From contig JAUCBJ010007514.1 of NCBI GenBank assembly GCA_032718475.1, positions 1 through 64,000 on the forward strand: a DNA stretch of 64,000 bases, in the 5' to 3' direction. This document shows, in pieces, positions 22,186 through 32,904 of this stretch. Positions within the stretch are counted from its first letter, which is position 1. Every line of letters begins with the position of its first letter. This stretch comes from Nemertoderma westbladi (lineage: Eukaryota > Xenacoelomorpha > Nemertodermatida > Nemertodermatidae). Made by a program: the position numbers and the translations under genes. The notes beneath the pieces are model-generated. The model was not told the DNA's origin, did not search any database, and saw nothing but the letters and a program-made list of their open reading frames with translations.

Positions 22186-22297
22186 CTATAGTTCAAATAC
22201 TAAAAGTGCTGTAGTTCAAATACTAAAAATACTGTAGTTCAAATACTAAAAATACTGTAGTTCAAATGCTAAAAATACTGTAGTTCAAATACTAAAT
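22186..22297. repeat. 23-bp tandem repeat, about five copies
   Basis: GTAGTTCAAATACTAAAAAT followed by ACT is repeated with few changes between 22186 and 22297, in the gap between PLE1 and the partial PLE2 copy. Nothing else is recognised at 21900-22418. Confidence 0.85.
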
Positions 22298-22418
22298 ATA
22301 CAGTCAGATACTCATGTTGGTGAGTGCAATCGAAAAAATTAAGATACTAGGAAAGAGTTGATACTTATTGGGATATTGTTTGAGAGTGGGGTGCATCAAA
22401 ATAAATATAGGTATAGGA

Positions 22419-22935
22419 GAATGAGGACATTTTAGATAAAACGGGGTATACTTTAGATCAAATTATTCAGCTGTTAATGTTTGTAGTATCCCACACATAT
22501 TTTAAGTTTAAAGAGGGATTTTACGTACTGACCAAGGGGTTGGGTATGGGTGTACCGGCGGCGAAGGCGATTGCCATTTTAGCCGTCCACCGCCTACACA
22601 CCCACGTGGGCCTTATCACCATGTACGGTGCCATCTTTTTCCATACCTTTGTAGACGATGGTGAAGCCATTTTCGATTACGCCGTATCGGATCGAATCAA
22701 AGAGAACATTATATCTGAGTATAATAACGCGGGGAGGGAAGTGTTTGGAACCGATGACATTAAGTTTACATTTGAATTTTCAAACACTACATCCGTATTT
22801 TTGGATATGGAACTGTATAAATCAGTACGGGGTGAAATAAAAACCCGAGTGTATTTTAAACCACTTTCGCGGAAGTTACCCGTTCCTTATTTAAGTAACC
22901 ATGACAACCAGTTACTGAAATCAGTGGTTAGAGGC
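22419..22935 (+). pseudogene. partial upstream copy of PLE2 reverse transcriptase
   Basis: It is nearly identical to 25218-25738 within PLE2 (only a few substitutions, for example aaaaCggg versus aaaaTggg and gccGtatcg versus gccAtatcg). It covers the RT segment from DILDK through the FVDDGEAIF catalytic motif to LKSVVRGQ, then stops abruptly at the pLTR starting with TACTGCCGGC repeats. A truncated copy placed head-to-tail before a full copy is a usual Penelope-like arrangement. The high identity implies that both came from one recent event. Confidence 0.9.
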
Positions 22936-23211
22936 CAGTGGTTACTGCCGGCTACTGCAGTACTGCCGGCTACTGCAGTACTGCCGGCTACTGCAGTAGT
23001 GAGTTGAAACTCTGTAATTATTAGATTAATGTAGTTGGTTCGATTTAGTAGTACGATAGAGCTTGTTGTTGTTGCGAACCCTGAGGATGCCCCGAGGGGC
23101 GAAATTAATTGGTAATTGAATTATATTTTATTGATATTATACATTACTGCATTATATGGGCGTGTAAAACTCCAACTGAAATAGTTTTTATCATTAAGTT
23201 ACAACAATAAT
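22936..23211 (+). repeat. PLE2 left pLTR
   Basis: It begins with about three copies of the TACTGCAGTACTGCCGGC unit and continues through GAGTTGAAACTCTGTAATTA and a hairpin-forming region to CAACAATAAT directly before the PLE2 start codon at 23212. It is nearly identical to 27840-28142. It is expected to contain promoter and RNA-processing signals. Confidence 0.85.
23033..23107 (+). ncRNA. candidate hammerhead ribozyme in left pLTR
   Basis: A cleavage-type triplet GUU (23034-23036) is followed by stem I, GGUUCG (23037-23042), which pairs perfectly with CGAACC (23075-23080). Then come CUGAGGA (23081-23087), one unpaired U, stem II GCCC/GGGC closing a CGAG loop, and GAAA (23101-23104). A short stem III can form between AUUA at the 3' side and UAGU at the 5' side. 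This matches the hammerhead core except for the extra U and the weak stem III. The position in a Penelope-like pLTR is where such ribozymes are known. Confidence 0.5.
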
Positions 23212-26200
23212 ATGAACGCCCTGAAGACGGCATGTCGTTATTTAAGCAATTTCAACTTAAATCCTGGAGTTAAACACGACATACGCACTTTGTTCGCAAC
23301 AAGACAGAAAGTAACTAGAATACCTGTACAAATTTGGTACCTGAAACAATGCAGAACTCAGACTCACTCTCCTGTCTACTTACACGATATTTATGTTAGG
23401 ACTGCGAGGCACCACCAAGACTTAGCTGAGTATGTGGTGAAAAAGATATTAGGCATTACAGAATATTATACTAACTTAAGAATCTGTAAGCACAGCTGGA
23501 TTTGCCAATACCGGAATTTCCGAATCTGGATAAGTAAACATATAGAGGCCGGTACGATAGGTGAAGACTGGAACATTCTTCTGCGATTTGTGGAGTTCTG
23601 GCTCTACACAATTGACCAGGGAGAACAGAAAGAACGGAGGAACATAGTTTCGAATAAATTGATCAGCATAAAGATGTGGCACGACCGATGGCGAACGAGA
23701 ATGACCCCCCGTTGGCTTGTGCCGCAACGCCTAGTTAGACGTCCCTTGATTGACGTAATCGGAAACGGTAAAGGTGTAAAGACGTTCGACAACGTCGTTA
23801 ACCTTTCGTCAACCCAACTAAACAGGAAAGAAAGGGACCTGCTCAGTCTGGGTTTTAAGTTCATCCCTACTGGGAGACCCAATCGTTCAAATCTATTGGA
23901 TGCGCATGTCGACATTTCCTGCCTAGCCAGCAATCTGCGCTACGCCATCCTTAGGAAACAATGCGAAGACGACACCATCGATCTGAATCAAACCCCCGAA
24001 CCACGGTTAACCACCCTCGCAAGCGAGGTTAACGACAACGAGACGAACCAGGAGGTATCGTTCGATGTCACACCGTTAAACGTCGGATTCCCGTGGACGG
24101 AGCCAAACGACGTAGAAGAAGACGACTGGGACGAACTTGAAACTTTGGACACGATGTTCGCAACTTTTTCAGTAAACCAGTCAAGAAGAGGAGACTCTGC
24201 GGTAGTAAGAAAACTGTTTGGGGGAGACGTGAGCGCGGGCCCAACTCCTCAACCACTGGTAAACTCGAGTACACCGATTGTACTCGGACCAAGTATAAGC
24301 CTTCCAGTTACCAATACCGGTACATCACCCGAACTGAGGGTACAGAACCCGACGGACACACCGAGAAGAGAGGGGTTGTTAACTTTAAACCTAACCCGGC
24401 TGCAACGGGAGGAACCAATAAATCGAAGAATTCCAGGGTACGAAACAGTTTCTCCACCGCCAACAGCGATACCACTAGAATACAAACCAGTGAAGATCCC
24501 CAGTAAATGGAGATACGTCGCGCCTGTGTGCGATAACCCAACCATTGAAAGCACGATCTCCGAGCTCCACAAAACGATAGAGAAAGAGATGAAACACGTA
24601 GGCAAAAAGACTAAAAACAGAAACATTTCTGAGGAGCACCACAAATGTTTAAAGAACCTAAAGAATAACAAAGACATAGCGATAGTACAAGGAGACAAGA
24701 CGGGAAACGTCATCATAGTAGATGAGGAAATTAAACAAAAAGAAATTGCCAGAATTTTGACAGATGAGGATACATATAAGAAACTTCCCTGGGACCCAAC
24801 TAATAAGTACCTAAAACACCTAAAAGACACTTTCCGGCTTATGGATCTCAACGAAGGACCTCTTAAAGACTTCTTACACGTGAAACGACCAGCGATGGGA
24901 TATGTATATCCCCTTTTTAAAGACCATAAGGATCGAGACCAATGGATCGACTGGGGCAATGGGATCTCCGCACCGAAGGCGAGGCTTATCGTCTCGACTA
25001 CGGGAACTCTCGTCGAACGTCCCGCAAAACTGCTGGACTCACTCATACAGCCACTACTGTTACGAATGCCACATTATGCCAAAGATTCAAAATCGGTGAA
25101 AGAGAGGATTCCCGTAGGATCATACCCCAGGGCGACTTTTATGTCCCTAGATGTAGTGGAAATGTACCCTTCAATATCCTTTGAAGTCGCTGTTGAAGGG
25201 ATTACCGCCGCCGTAAGGGAGAATGAGGACATTTTAGATAAAATGGGGTATACTTTAGATCAAATTATTCAGCTGTTAATGTTTGTAGTATCCCACACAT
25301 ATTTTAAGTTTAAAGAGGGATTTTACGTACTGACCAAGGGGTTGGGTATGGGTGTACCGGCGGCGAAGGCGATTGCCATTTTAGCCGTCCACCGCCTACA
25401 CACCCACGTGGGCCTTATCACCATGTACGGTGCCATCTTTTTCCATACCTTTGTAGACGATGGTGAAGCCATTTTCGATTACGCCATATCGGATCGAATC
25501 AAAGAGAACATTATATCTGAGTATAATAACGCGGGGAGGGAAGTGTTTGGAACCGATGACATTAAGTTTACATTTGAATTTTCAAACACTACATCCGTAT
25601 TTTTGGATATGGAACTGTATAAATCAGTACGGGGTGAAATAAAAACCCGAGTGTATTTTAAACCACTTTCGCGGAAGTTACCCGTTCCTTATTTAAGTAA
25701 CCATGACAACCAGTTACTGAAATCAGTGGTTAGAGGCCAATTGTTACGATTTTGGCGCCTGACCGGCGGGGTAGGGGGTGTTGATTATGAATCTGCGAGG
25801 GATCGGTACCTCACAGACTGTTGGGTGTCGGGATATCCGCAGGAGTTCCTAGAGCGACTCCGAGAAATAAAGTGGGATAAACGACGGACCCCTCGAAACA
25901 GAAATGACGAGAGGGGTGGGGATTGCTTTTATTTCAAAATTGATGGAACTTTTAGACCGTGCGTAAAGACTGTGTTGGTCAACAACAAACGCGCCTTAGC
26001 CGAGGTAGGGGCTAAGGTTATTGTCACGAAGAGAGGTGGACTAAACTTGGGGAATTCCTTGATAGTGAAACGCGACTCATCAAGAGGACAGGGAAACGCA
26101 CCATGTGGACGCGGGGGGTGCCCGTTACGTGCCCGTTTTTGTTTGACCTTCCTGTACTACCATGGGGTGATCGTGTCACGGGCTCTTTCTCGTGTGTATC

Positions 26201-26513
26201 GTCAAATGTATTATATGCAATCACGTGCAAAGACCACCCGGGGGGTTTTTATATTGGCCAGACCGAGCAAAAGCTGGCCGAGAGAGTATCTAAACATAAA
26301 TCGGTCATAAACGGTTATAGGAAACAACCACCCCAAGATTACCATGAACTAGCAGAGTTTTTATTGTGCGAACACTTCCGTATGTGCCCTTGGGAGAGTT
26401 TTAGGATCACGGTTTTTCGCCAATTCCGGGACAACAAATCAAGAGTACATGCGGAAGCGAATTATATTTTTCAGTTCAACCCCCCGTGGAACAAAGTGAG
26501 ACCAGCTGTATAG
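23212..26513 (+). CDS. PLE2 reverse transcriptase / GIY-YIG endonuclease, one frame shift
   Basis: Starts at ATG 23212 immediately after the pLTR. The N-terminal region contains LNRKERDLLSLGFKFIPTGR, shared with PLE1. The RT domain follows: KTGNVIIVDEE, YPLFKDHKDRDQW, first catalytic Asp in LDVVEMYPS (residue 647) and the Asp pair in FHTFVDDGEAIF (749-750). A zinc-type segment (CGRGGCPLRARF) is followed by a one-base shift at about 26118-26147 (CCCG / TTTTTG run). The second frame (to 26513) then carries the GIY-YIG domain: VLYAITCKDHPGGFYIGQTE, LAERVSKHKS, and Glu in VHAEANYIFQFNPPW. Together it would be about 1,100 residues, normal for the family. Apart from this single shift the protein is intact. 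The element copies itself by endonuclease nicking and target-primed reverse transcription. The shift may be a sequencing error. Confidence 0.9.
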
Positions 26514-27840
26514 TTGTATATTTATCAACTCATTATTTTTAGTGTAATACCCCGAGGAACTAAATGATCTTACAGTGTTATTTGATGCAATATATAGTTA
26601 TAATGCTAATAATTTTGAAACTTCCAGTCTTTTCTACAGTACGTTTTCCTGTGGTTTATATTTTTTTATGCTGAAACAGTTCCACCCTACTTAACTTCCA
26701 GTTTTTTCTACAGTACGTTTTCCTTGTCGTTTATATAAAAAGTTTTTATGCTGAAACAGTTCCACCCTACTGTACAATACGAATACTGGTGGGCTTTGCC
26801 TACATATTGACTTAAATGTCCCAACTCAAATTTTACATACAGTACATGTGTGCTGAAAATACCGTATGTTTTTCATTGGAGATACAAGGTTATAACGGCC
26901 GCATTCTTTCATGATAGGTTATCGTGCTTGTAACACCCCGGGGAACTAAGTGATTTTACAGTGTTATTTGATGCAATATGTAGTTATAATGCTAATAATT
27001 TTGTAACTTCCGGTTTTTTCTACAGTACGTTTTCCCTGTGATAGAAGTTCCACCCTACTGTACAATATGAATCCCGTTTGGTCTTGCCTACATTTTCATT
27101 TAAATGCCCCAACTCTAATTTTACATACAGTACATGTGTGCTGAAAATACCTACGTTTTCCTTACATGTGTGCTGAAAATACCGTATGTTTTTCATTGGA
27201 AATACAAGGTTATAACGGCCGCATTCTTTCATGATTGGTTATCGTGCTTGTAACACCCCGGGGAACTAAGTGATTTTACAGTGTTATTTGATGCAATATG
27301 TAGTTATAATGCAAATATTTTGTAACTTCCGGTTTTTTCTACAGTACGTTTTCCCTGTGATAGAAGTTCCACCCTACTGTACAATATGAATCCCGTTTGG
27401 TTATCGTGCTTGTAACACCCCGGGGAACAAAGTGATTTTACAGTGTTATTTGATGCAATACAGTATGTAGTTATAATGCAAATATTTGGTAAATTGCCGG
27501 TTTTTTCTACAGTACGTTTTCCTTGATTGGTTATCGTGCTTGTAACACCCTGTAGAATAAAATGATTTTACAGTGTTATTGGGCGAATTTGTAGTCATAA
27601 TGCTAATAACTTTATACGTCCGGTCTTTTTCTACAGTACGTTTTCCTTGTGGCCCGAAACGTTACTGAAATAAATTTATTGTCCTATATTTAATTGGACC
27701 CATCCTACTACTGTTATACTGTAGCTGTAATAAATGCCCCCTACTGTACAATATGAATGTCCGTCTGATTTTCTCCTACATACTCTACTGATTTAAATTT
27801 TGTTGTTTTAACGTCTCAACATTAATTGCTTGTACCAAGG
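26514..27840. repeat. PLE2 3' region made of long imperfect repeats
   Basis: Five blocks start with GTAACACCCCGGGGAACTAA-like text near 26545, 26933, 27253, 27413 and 27541. Each continues with GATTTTACAGTGTTATTTGA, TAGTTATAATGCTAATAA and TTTTTCTACAGTACGTTTTC, then shared tails of varying length. The blocks differ in how much tail they keep, as expected from unequal exchange. No coding frame. Their location between RT stop and pLTR makes them part of PLE2. Confidence 0.8.
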
Positions 27841-28142
27841 TACCGGTACTGCAGTACTGCCGGCTACTGCAGTACTGCCGGCTACTGCAGTACTGCCGGC
27901 TACTGCAGTACTGCCGGCTACTGCAGTAGTGAGTTGAAACTCTGTAATTATCAGATTAATGTAGTTGGTTCGATTTAGTAGTACGATAGAGCTTGTTGTT
28001 GTTGCGAACCCTGAGGATGCCCCGAGGGGCGAAATTAATTGGTAATTGAATTATATTTTATTGATATTATACATTACTGCATTATATGGGCGTGTAAAAC
28101 TCCAACTGAAATAGTTTTTATCATTAAGTTACAACAATAATA
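27840..28142 (+). repeat. PLE2 right pLTR
   Basis: A direct repeat of 22936-23211, with four rather than three copies of the ACTGCAGTACTGCCGGCT unit and a single-base difference (ATTATCAG versus ATTATTAG). It ends at CAACAATAAT, and the coding fragment beginning GTGTGATGGAGG follows at once. Confidence 0.88.
27963..28037 (+). ncRNA. candidate hammerhead ribozyme in right pLTR
   Basis: Identical in sequence to the motif at 23033-23107, with stem I GGUUCG/CGAACC, core CUGAGGA, stem II and GAAA. Two copies one element-length apart would let a tandem transcript be cut at both, as proposed for hammerheads in other Penelope-like elements. Confidence 0.5.
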
Positions 28143-28299
28143 TGGTGTGATGGAGGCAGGGAAGATTTTGCAATTACTTAAAAACAGGAGTTGTGAAATA
28201 TATAATGGCCTTGATTTGGAACCAGATCTGGCATATCGCCATATGTTCGCCTTAACACTAATTTGCATGAGAAATATTTTTTACATTATTGCACAATGG

Positions 28300-28315
28300 G
28301 ACTACAATTGTAGTC
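28300..28315. repeat. subterminal palindrome, piggyBac left end
   Basis: A perfect 16-bp palindrome, GACTACAATTGTAGTC, identical to the one at 31233-31248 and near-identical to 31051-31066 (GACTACATTTGTAGTC). A likely transposase-binding site by position. Confidence 0.8.
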
Positions 28316-28771
28316 ATTGATTCTAGTTAAATTTTAACTCATTTTGGAGAGTTTAGTCTTACAATTTGACATATTTAATAATTATATCTGTATATTGCTA
28401 GAAATTACTTATGTACATAAAAAATGGATGGTATAATAATTAGTATGTGTGATTTTCAGTCAGTCTGTCAGTCTATGTGTCCAACAATTTTTTTAACATC
28501 TCGAACTTTTCCGAACTATTAAATTCCCAATAGTGTATGTTTGTTCAGTTAGTGGTTAGTCAGTGTTTGTTAGTAAAATGAATAGAAAAATGCGGATCTG
28601 CTCACCATAGCTATTCAATTTTATTGCATCTGCTAAATGTTCAGCAGAAAACTAAACCAACACACTACCGGTAAACGATACCAATAGACCAATGCAAAAA
28701 ATAAACTCTATAAAATCATAAAACATAGGCATGGATAATATCAATAAACTCAACCAGCAGTCACTGACTCG

Positions 28772-30619
28772 CTATGAGTGAGAAGATTGACAGTTTTGAC
28801 ATATAACCTGTCTTTGGACAGTTGAATGGGTTTTACAAACTGGATTCTTGCAATTATCACAGCGATCTCGAGTGGATGAACGACCTTGTGCACCACTGCA
28901 CAGTTTACACTTTCGTGGACCAGATGATATCGATCCAATGGCTACTTTTCGTTGGTAACCGAGCATTAGAGCTGCTTGTCGAGATATAACAGGAGTACAA
29001 TCAAGATCTACTCGTCTCTTTAGCTCTTCGTCTGCAAGCGTAAGCGCCAGTGTCTTTAGGAATGAGCTACGGGAATCCTCATATCCAACCTTATCTAGAA
29101 GGAGAAATCCGTTTAGAGCAGCGATGTCAATCATGTTCATAAATATGACAACAGGCCAACGATTGGTCTTTCGTTTGCACGTGAAGTGGCTAATCCTCTC
29201 ATCCATAATGTCGACGCCATACTTAGTCATATTGTAATCTTCAACAACCTTAGGTGTCTTCTTAGCATTATCATCAACCTCAAATCGATTATGGCTGCTA
29301 CTTAGCAAATTTACTATCTTGTTTTTTTTGGCTTTGTATGAGCACAAGAGTACGTTGAACTCGTTGTTGTAGGCGAACATGCTAGAATTTAATTCACGAC
29401 CTTTCAACTTATTGAGCTCAGCAGGTATCTCACGTCGGTTTGCCTTCATAGTTCCCAGAAGCGTCATGTCTACCTTCTTCAGACGCTGTGCGAGCTCAAG
29501 CGAGGTGAAATAATTGTCTGTTGTGATGTTTCTGCCAGTGCCATGGTAGGGGATGGTTAATAACATCACAACGTCAGTGGATAAGCCCACATGGACTGAG
29601 TCTCCCTCCTTACCCCCATAAATGAATCCTCGCAATGCAAATCCGGAAGAAGCTTCACATAACCAGAAGATCTTAGTGCCGAATTTCTTTGGTTTTTGTG
29701 GCATATAAGCCCTCCCTGGAACTCGACCTCTAAATCCAAGTAATTGCTCATCAACAGTAAGATGAGCTTCTGGGATGATATGTTTTTTCAGTTGTTCTTG
29801 CAGCATTTCCCAAACCTCTCTAATGGCCGCAAATTTATCGTTATCTGCCGATTTCCTCTGATCTCGGGTTGATTTGTCATCGAAACGGAGGCACTCCAGA
29901 AACAGGTAGAATCGGCTTATAGCCATGGCTGCCTTAAAAAACGGTGGGCCATGAATTGGGTGCCACAAATCTCTAACTGTTTGGTGACAACTACGGTATA
30001 CACCCGCCATGATCAGTATTCCTATACCAGCCTTCATTTCACCAAATGAAAATTGTCTAAACTTGCGAGACTTTACCCTGGCTAGTATCTTTCCCTTTTT
30101 ATTTGTCTGACGAAGAACAATGTATAAAATTTCTCTGGTCATGAATTGCATGAAACCATCAATTTCCGATTTCGGTTTGTTCAAAACAGTTGCTGAAAAT
30201 CGAATGACATCTGCTTGTTGCCGTCGAACTGGAGCAGGCTCTATATCTGAATAAACTGTTCCATCTTTTGATCGATATGTAGCATCATCAACAGCCATTA
30301 TGGTTTCATCAGAGGAATCTGATCCATATCCCGTGTTGTAGGCTGCCAGTAGGTTGTCACTTCCATCCGAATCCCCCGATTCCTCAGTAAGTTCATAGTC
30401 ACTGTCACTCAAAACAGTCACAGAATCATCATCAATGCTATTAGGGCCACCCTCGCCAAGAGCTTCACAATCTCCATCATAATTGTCCTCTTCGTCTTCA
30501 AACATATCTAGATCTACCTGATGCAAATTTCTCAGCTGTTGAGGCTGTTGTGACATTGATGGTTCAGAATCAATTTCTCCAAACAGTTGGTGTGCTAATG
30601 CAGAGTTGTAAGCGGCCAT
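28772..30619 (-). CDS. piggyBac transposase, intact 615-residue ORF
   Basis: Starts with MAAYNSALAHQLFGEIDSEP at 30619 and runs without a stop to 28772. An acidic N-terminal region (residues 40-130, rich in Asp/Glu/Ser) precedes the DDE_Tnp_1_7 domain. Catalytic acids: Asp290-Glu291 in HLTVDEQLLGFRGR, Asp368 in NITTDNYFTS and Asp470 in TKYGVDIMDE, giving the piggyBac spacing. A C-terminal cysteine-rich domain (571-610: CKLCSGA... CDNCKNPVCKTHS... CQNC) would bind the terminal repeats. Length matches active piggyBac proteins (about 590-620). The enzyme excises at the TIRs and inserts into TTAA without leaving footprints. It lies fully inside the 28256-31266 element, reading away from the right end. 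It is not close to the first piggyBac copy at 6.1-7.9 kb. Confidence 0.95.
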   Translation of the reverse strand: MAAYNSALAHQLFGEIDSEPSMSQQPQQLRNLHQVDLDMFEDEEDNYDGDCEALGEGGPNSIDDDSVTVLSDSDYELTEESGDSDGSDNLLAAYNTGYGSDSSDETIMAVDDATYRSKDGTVYSDIEPAPVRRQQADVIRFSATVLNKPKSEIDGFMQFMTREILYIVLRQTNKKGKILARVKSRKFRQFSFGEMKAGIGILIMAGVYRSCHQTVRDLWHPIHGPPFFKAAMAISRFYLFLECLRFDDKSTRDQRKSADNDKFAAIREVWEMLQEQLKKHIIPEAHLTVDEQLLGFRGRVPGRAYMPQKPKKFGTKIFWLCEASSGFALRGFIYGGKEGDSVHVGLSTDVVMLLTIPYHGTGRNITTDNYFTSLELAQRLKKVDMTLLGTMKANRREIPAELNKLKGRELNSSMFAYNNEFNVLLCSYKAKKNKIVNLLSSSHNRFEVDDNAKKTPKVVEDYNMTKYGVDIMDERISHFTCKRKTNRWPVVIFMNMIDIAALNGFLLLDKVGYEDSRSSFLKTLALTLADEELKRRVDLDCTPVISRQAALMLGYQRKVAIGSISSGPRKCKLCSGAQGRSSTRDRCDNCKNPVCKTHSTVQRQVICQNCQSSHS

Positions 30620-31232
30620 ATTTGGATGCGAAACTAAACAAGTACTGTATCATAAAATATAATATTCACAAAAATAAAATCGTTGGAAACAAAGGAAACT
30701 ATAATACAGAGTATGAGTACGTCTATTACCGGTACCTGCTACTCTGTTTTATAACGGAATTGTTTCCAAATATAAATCGCCTTAGTGTGACTCGATATAG
30801 TTATGCTCCTGTAGAGTAATTCAATTGGCTACTCAACACAGCTCAGACACCAGCAATAAATAGCTGCCCAGCTATCAGCTATCCCACCATATATGGTAAA
30901 GTTTAGTGTAAAACGCACTCTTTATATCATTAATTTGTGTTGTCTCTAGCCTTTTGCCCCAGCCAGCCAGCCAGCTAGCCTAGAGTACATGAAATCTAAT
31001 CAGTGAACAGATTTAGAGGAAAATTTCACTAGATTCATAAGGAATATTCATGACTACATTTGTAGTCTAAGTATGCAATAGAGGTAAAACCACGTTTTTT
31101 CAGCGCTTTGTATTTAAATATTGTGTAAGGAATGGATTAAATGAAAGTTTGATATATATTGAACAGCTAGATGGCGTATCAAGTATTTTGGACAACCTTC
31201 ACCTATCAACATTTTCACCGGAAAGGTACGGT

Positions 31233-31248
31233 GACTACAATTGTAGTC
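31233..31248. repeat. subterminal palindrome, piggyBac right end
   Basis: Same 16-bp palindrome as at 28300-28315, placed 18 bp inside the right TTAA-adjacent end. A diverged copy lies at 31051-31066 and is followed, as here, by TATGCAA-like text. Confidence 0.8.
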
Positions 31249-31892
31249 CTAATATGCAAATTAGTGTTAAAGAATTGTATTCATGATGCAATATGGAAGA
31301 ATGGAATAGGTCTATTGAAATGGTTCAAGATTACAGGTGAACATAAAGCTGAATTTCATCTGCCCCAGTAGATTGCCTCAATAGATATTCACATTCCCAC
31401 TGGAGTGCTATATATTCTCAAAGCTATATATTTGACTCACTTTATAAGATTTCTTATAAAGATGGGAAAGATTATATTGTTCGATTATTAGAGGCTAATT
31501 TTTTCGAATCTTTTTATAATTGTGAGGAAATATACACGCAGGCAACTCCGGAAGCTTGCCTTATGTTAGATGTTGCATTATCCAAGGGTGGGCCAGAAGC
31601 CATAGTTGAGAGTTTTTATAGTTCGGTCAGGTCCCACGAAAAAGATGGAGGCCAAGACTCTGCAACGCTAGTGCGCCGTGCAAAGTTGGGCTGGATGCTC
31701 CCATCTATAGGGAACTGTAATTCCATTATCAGTGAAGCTGCTCAAATATACCGAGATGGAAGTTCAGAGGCAAATATAAAAAAACACTGGGCTCCATTTT
31801 CGAGCCACAGAATTCAAGGAGTGAGTAAAGTTGTGGATCGAGTAAAATCAGAAACTGGGCACTGTCCATATCTAAATGATGATGAAAAATAA

Positions 31893-32904
31893 ACTTTCTT
31901 TATTATTAAATAGCTTTAGTACTATATACTATACTACTACTAGTACTTTACTTGTGAATGAATACTTTGAATAGTGAATTGATTAATAGTAGCCATTTTC
32001 TTATTATTCATTTTTATTAAAAATAACTAAAAAAGACATCATACACCACCTTTTTTCCGGTCAGCCTAAACACCCAACTTCCACCCAACTACCGCCATAC
32101 CCCCCCCCTTGTATTTAAGGAAACAGACTGTTTTATGGGAATAAGTAGTTACAGTAATCCTACGGGGTCTGCCAGAATTGTAATTTTTGCTTACAATCTT
32201 TAACTACAGTACAAGCGTTTATAAAGTGTTTAAAAAGTCGAAATTGCACTGGTCCCACAGCGCGCAGTTATTCTTCAACCTTATAACTTTCTATAACCCA
32301 GTAAAAAATGCACCGGTGTTGAGCTGGCTGAAACGCCTTTTTGGTCACTGGCGATAATTCTATCAAAATGTCCTAACCCGACAATAAGGATATACCGGTG
32401 TAACTAACCAGTTTTGCACCATTCAGTACCAATTATGCGACATCGTAATACCGGTGACTAGAACCTGTTTTGTTCTGGTGGACTGGCGCCATTTATTCGC
32501 CATTCTAAGTTCAGCTACCCTCAGCGGCGTAACATTGTCGTATTTACACCTATGTATCACTGTTACAATAGTGGCAAGACACTGGTATTTTTACACCAAT
32601 GTATCGCCATTTTTAATAGTGGTGATGGTGATATATATATTTAAAAATTACCACCATACAAGCGCCATTTTTTGCATTTTGTTTTGTGGGGGAGCCAGTC
32701 AATTCAGCAGGATGATGCTGACAATTAGTCTGACTTTCAAAAAAATAGGATGTGGTTAACAAACATATTATTTTTGTAACAACATATATAACACTTTGTA
32801 ATAACACTTTATAACCCATATAACACATGTACCCGTACCGGTATAGCATTCCCAGTTTATTAATATGCATGTTTTATTTTAATACTTTGAAACTAAAAAG
32901 TACG
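31893..32904. other. no gene seen
   Basis: A+T-rich stretch with a poly-C run at 32101-32108. From 32505 to 32625 short phrases about GGCG, TTTACACC and TGTATC recur and resemble those at 44990-45215. No coding frame. Confidence 0.45.

Larger units (their letters stand above)
22419..28142 (+). mobile_element. PLE2: Penelope-like element with tandem partial copy
   Basis: Order: partial RT copy (22419-22935), pLTR (22936-23211), open frame (23212-26513 with one shift), repeat-rich 3' region (26514-27840), pLTR (27840-28142). The two pLTRs share the 18-bp ACTGCAGTACTGCCGGCT tandem followed by an identical stretch of about 230 bp with one or two differences. The low divergence between direct repeats points to a recent insertion. 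I could not define a target duplication. Confidence 0.85.
28256..31266 (-). mobile_element. complete piggyBac element, TTAA target duplication
   Basis: The element is bounded by TTAA at 28252-28255 and 31267-31270. Its ends are exact inverted repeats, CACTAATTTGCAT (28256-28268) and ATGCAAATTAGTG (31254-31266). Further in, the same 16-bp palindrome GACTACAATTGTAGTC occurs at 28300-28315 and 31233-31248. The 3,011-bp interior holds one intact transposase on minus. Everything needed for TTAA-targeted cut-and-paste movement appears present, so it may be active or recently so. Confidence 0.93.
28143..31892 (+). pseudogene. coding fragment (hAT/KIAA1586-like?) split by the piggyBac insertion
   Basis: Before the piggyBac the frame reads VMEAGKILQLLKNRSCEIYN and LDLEPDLAYRHMFA. 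After the second TTAA it continues in the same frame as LKNCIHDAIWKNGIGLLKWF up to HLPQ, then a stop. A shifted frame goes on: HSHWSAIYSQSYIFDSLYKI, then CLMLDVALSKGGPEAIVESF, GGQDSATLVRRAKLGWMLP and a stop at 31892. The phrases GGPEAIVESFYS and GGQ...LGWMLPS recall a family of long uncharacterised animal proteins related to hAT-type transposon-derived genes such as KIAA1586. This is memory of motif order, not a search. The 5' part is lost at the PLE2 boundary. Dead at present: truncated, frameshifted and interrupted. Confidence 0.5.

Noticed and set aside
23037-23043. GGTTCGA resembling a tRNA T-loop
   Set aside because: No acceptor, D or anticodon arms can be folded around it; it is better explained as stem I of the hammerhead-like motif.
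24249-25046. 265-codon minus frame inside PLE2
   Set aside because: Antisense shadow of the PLE2 protein; no domain text.
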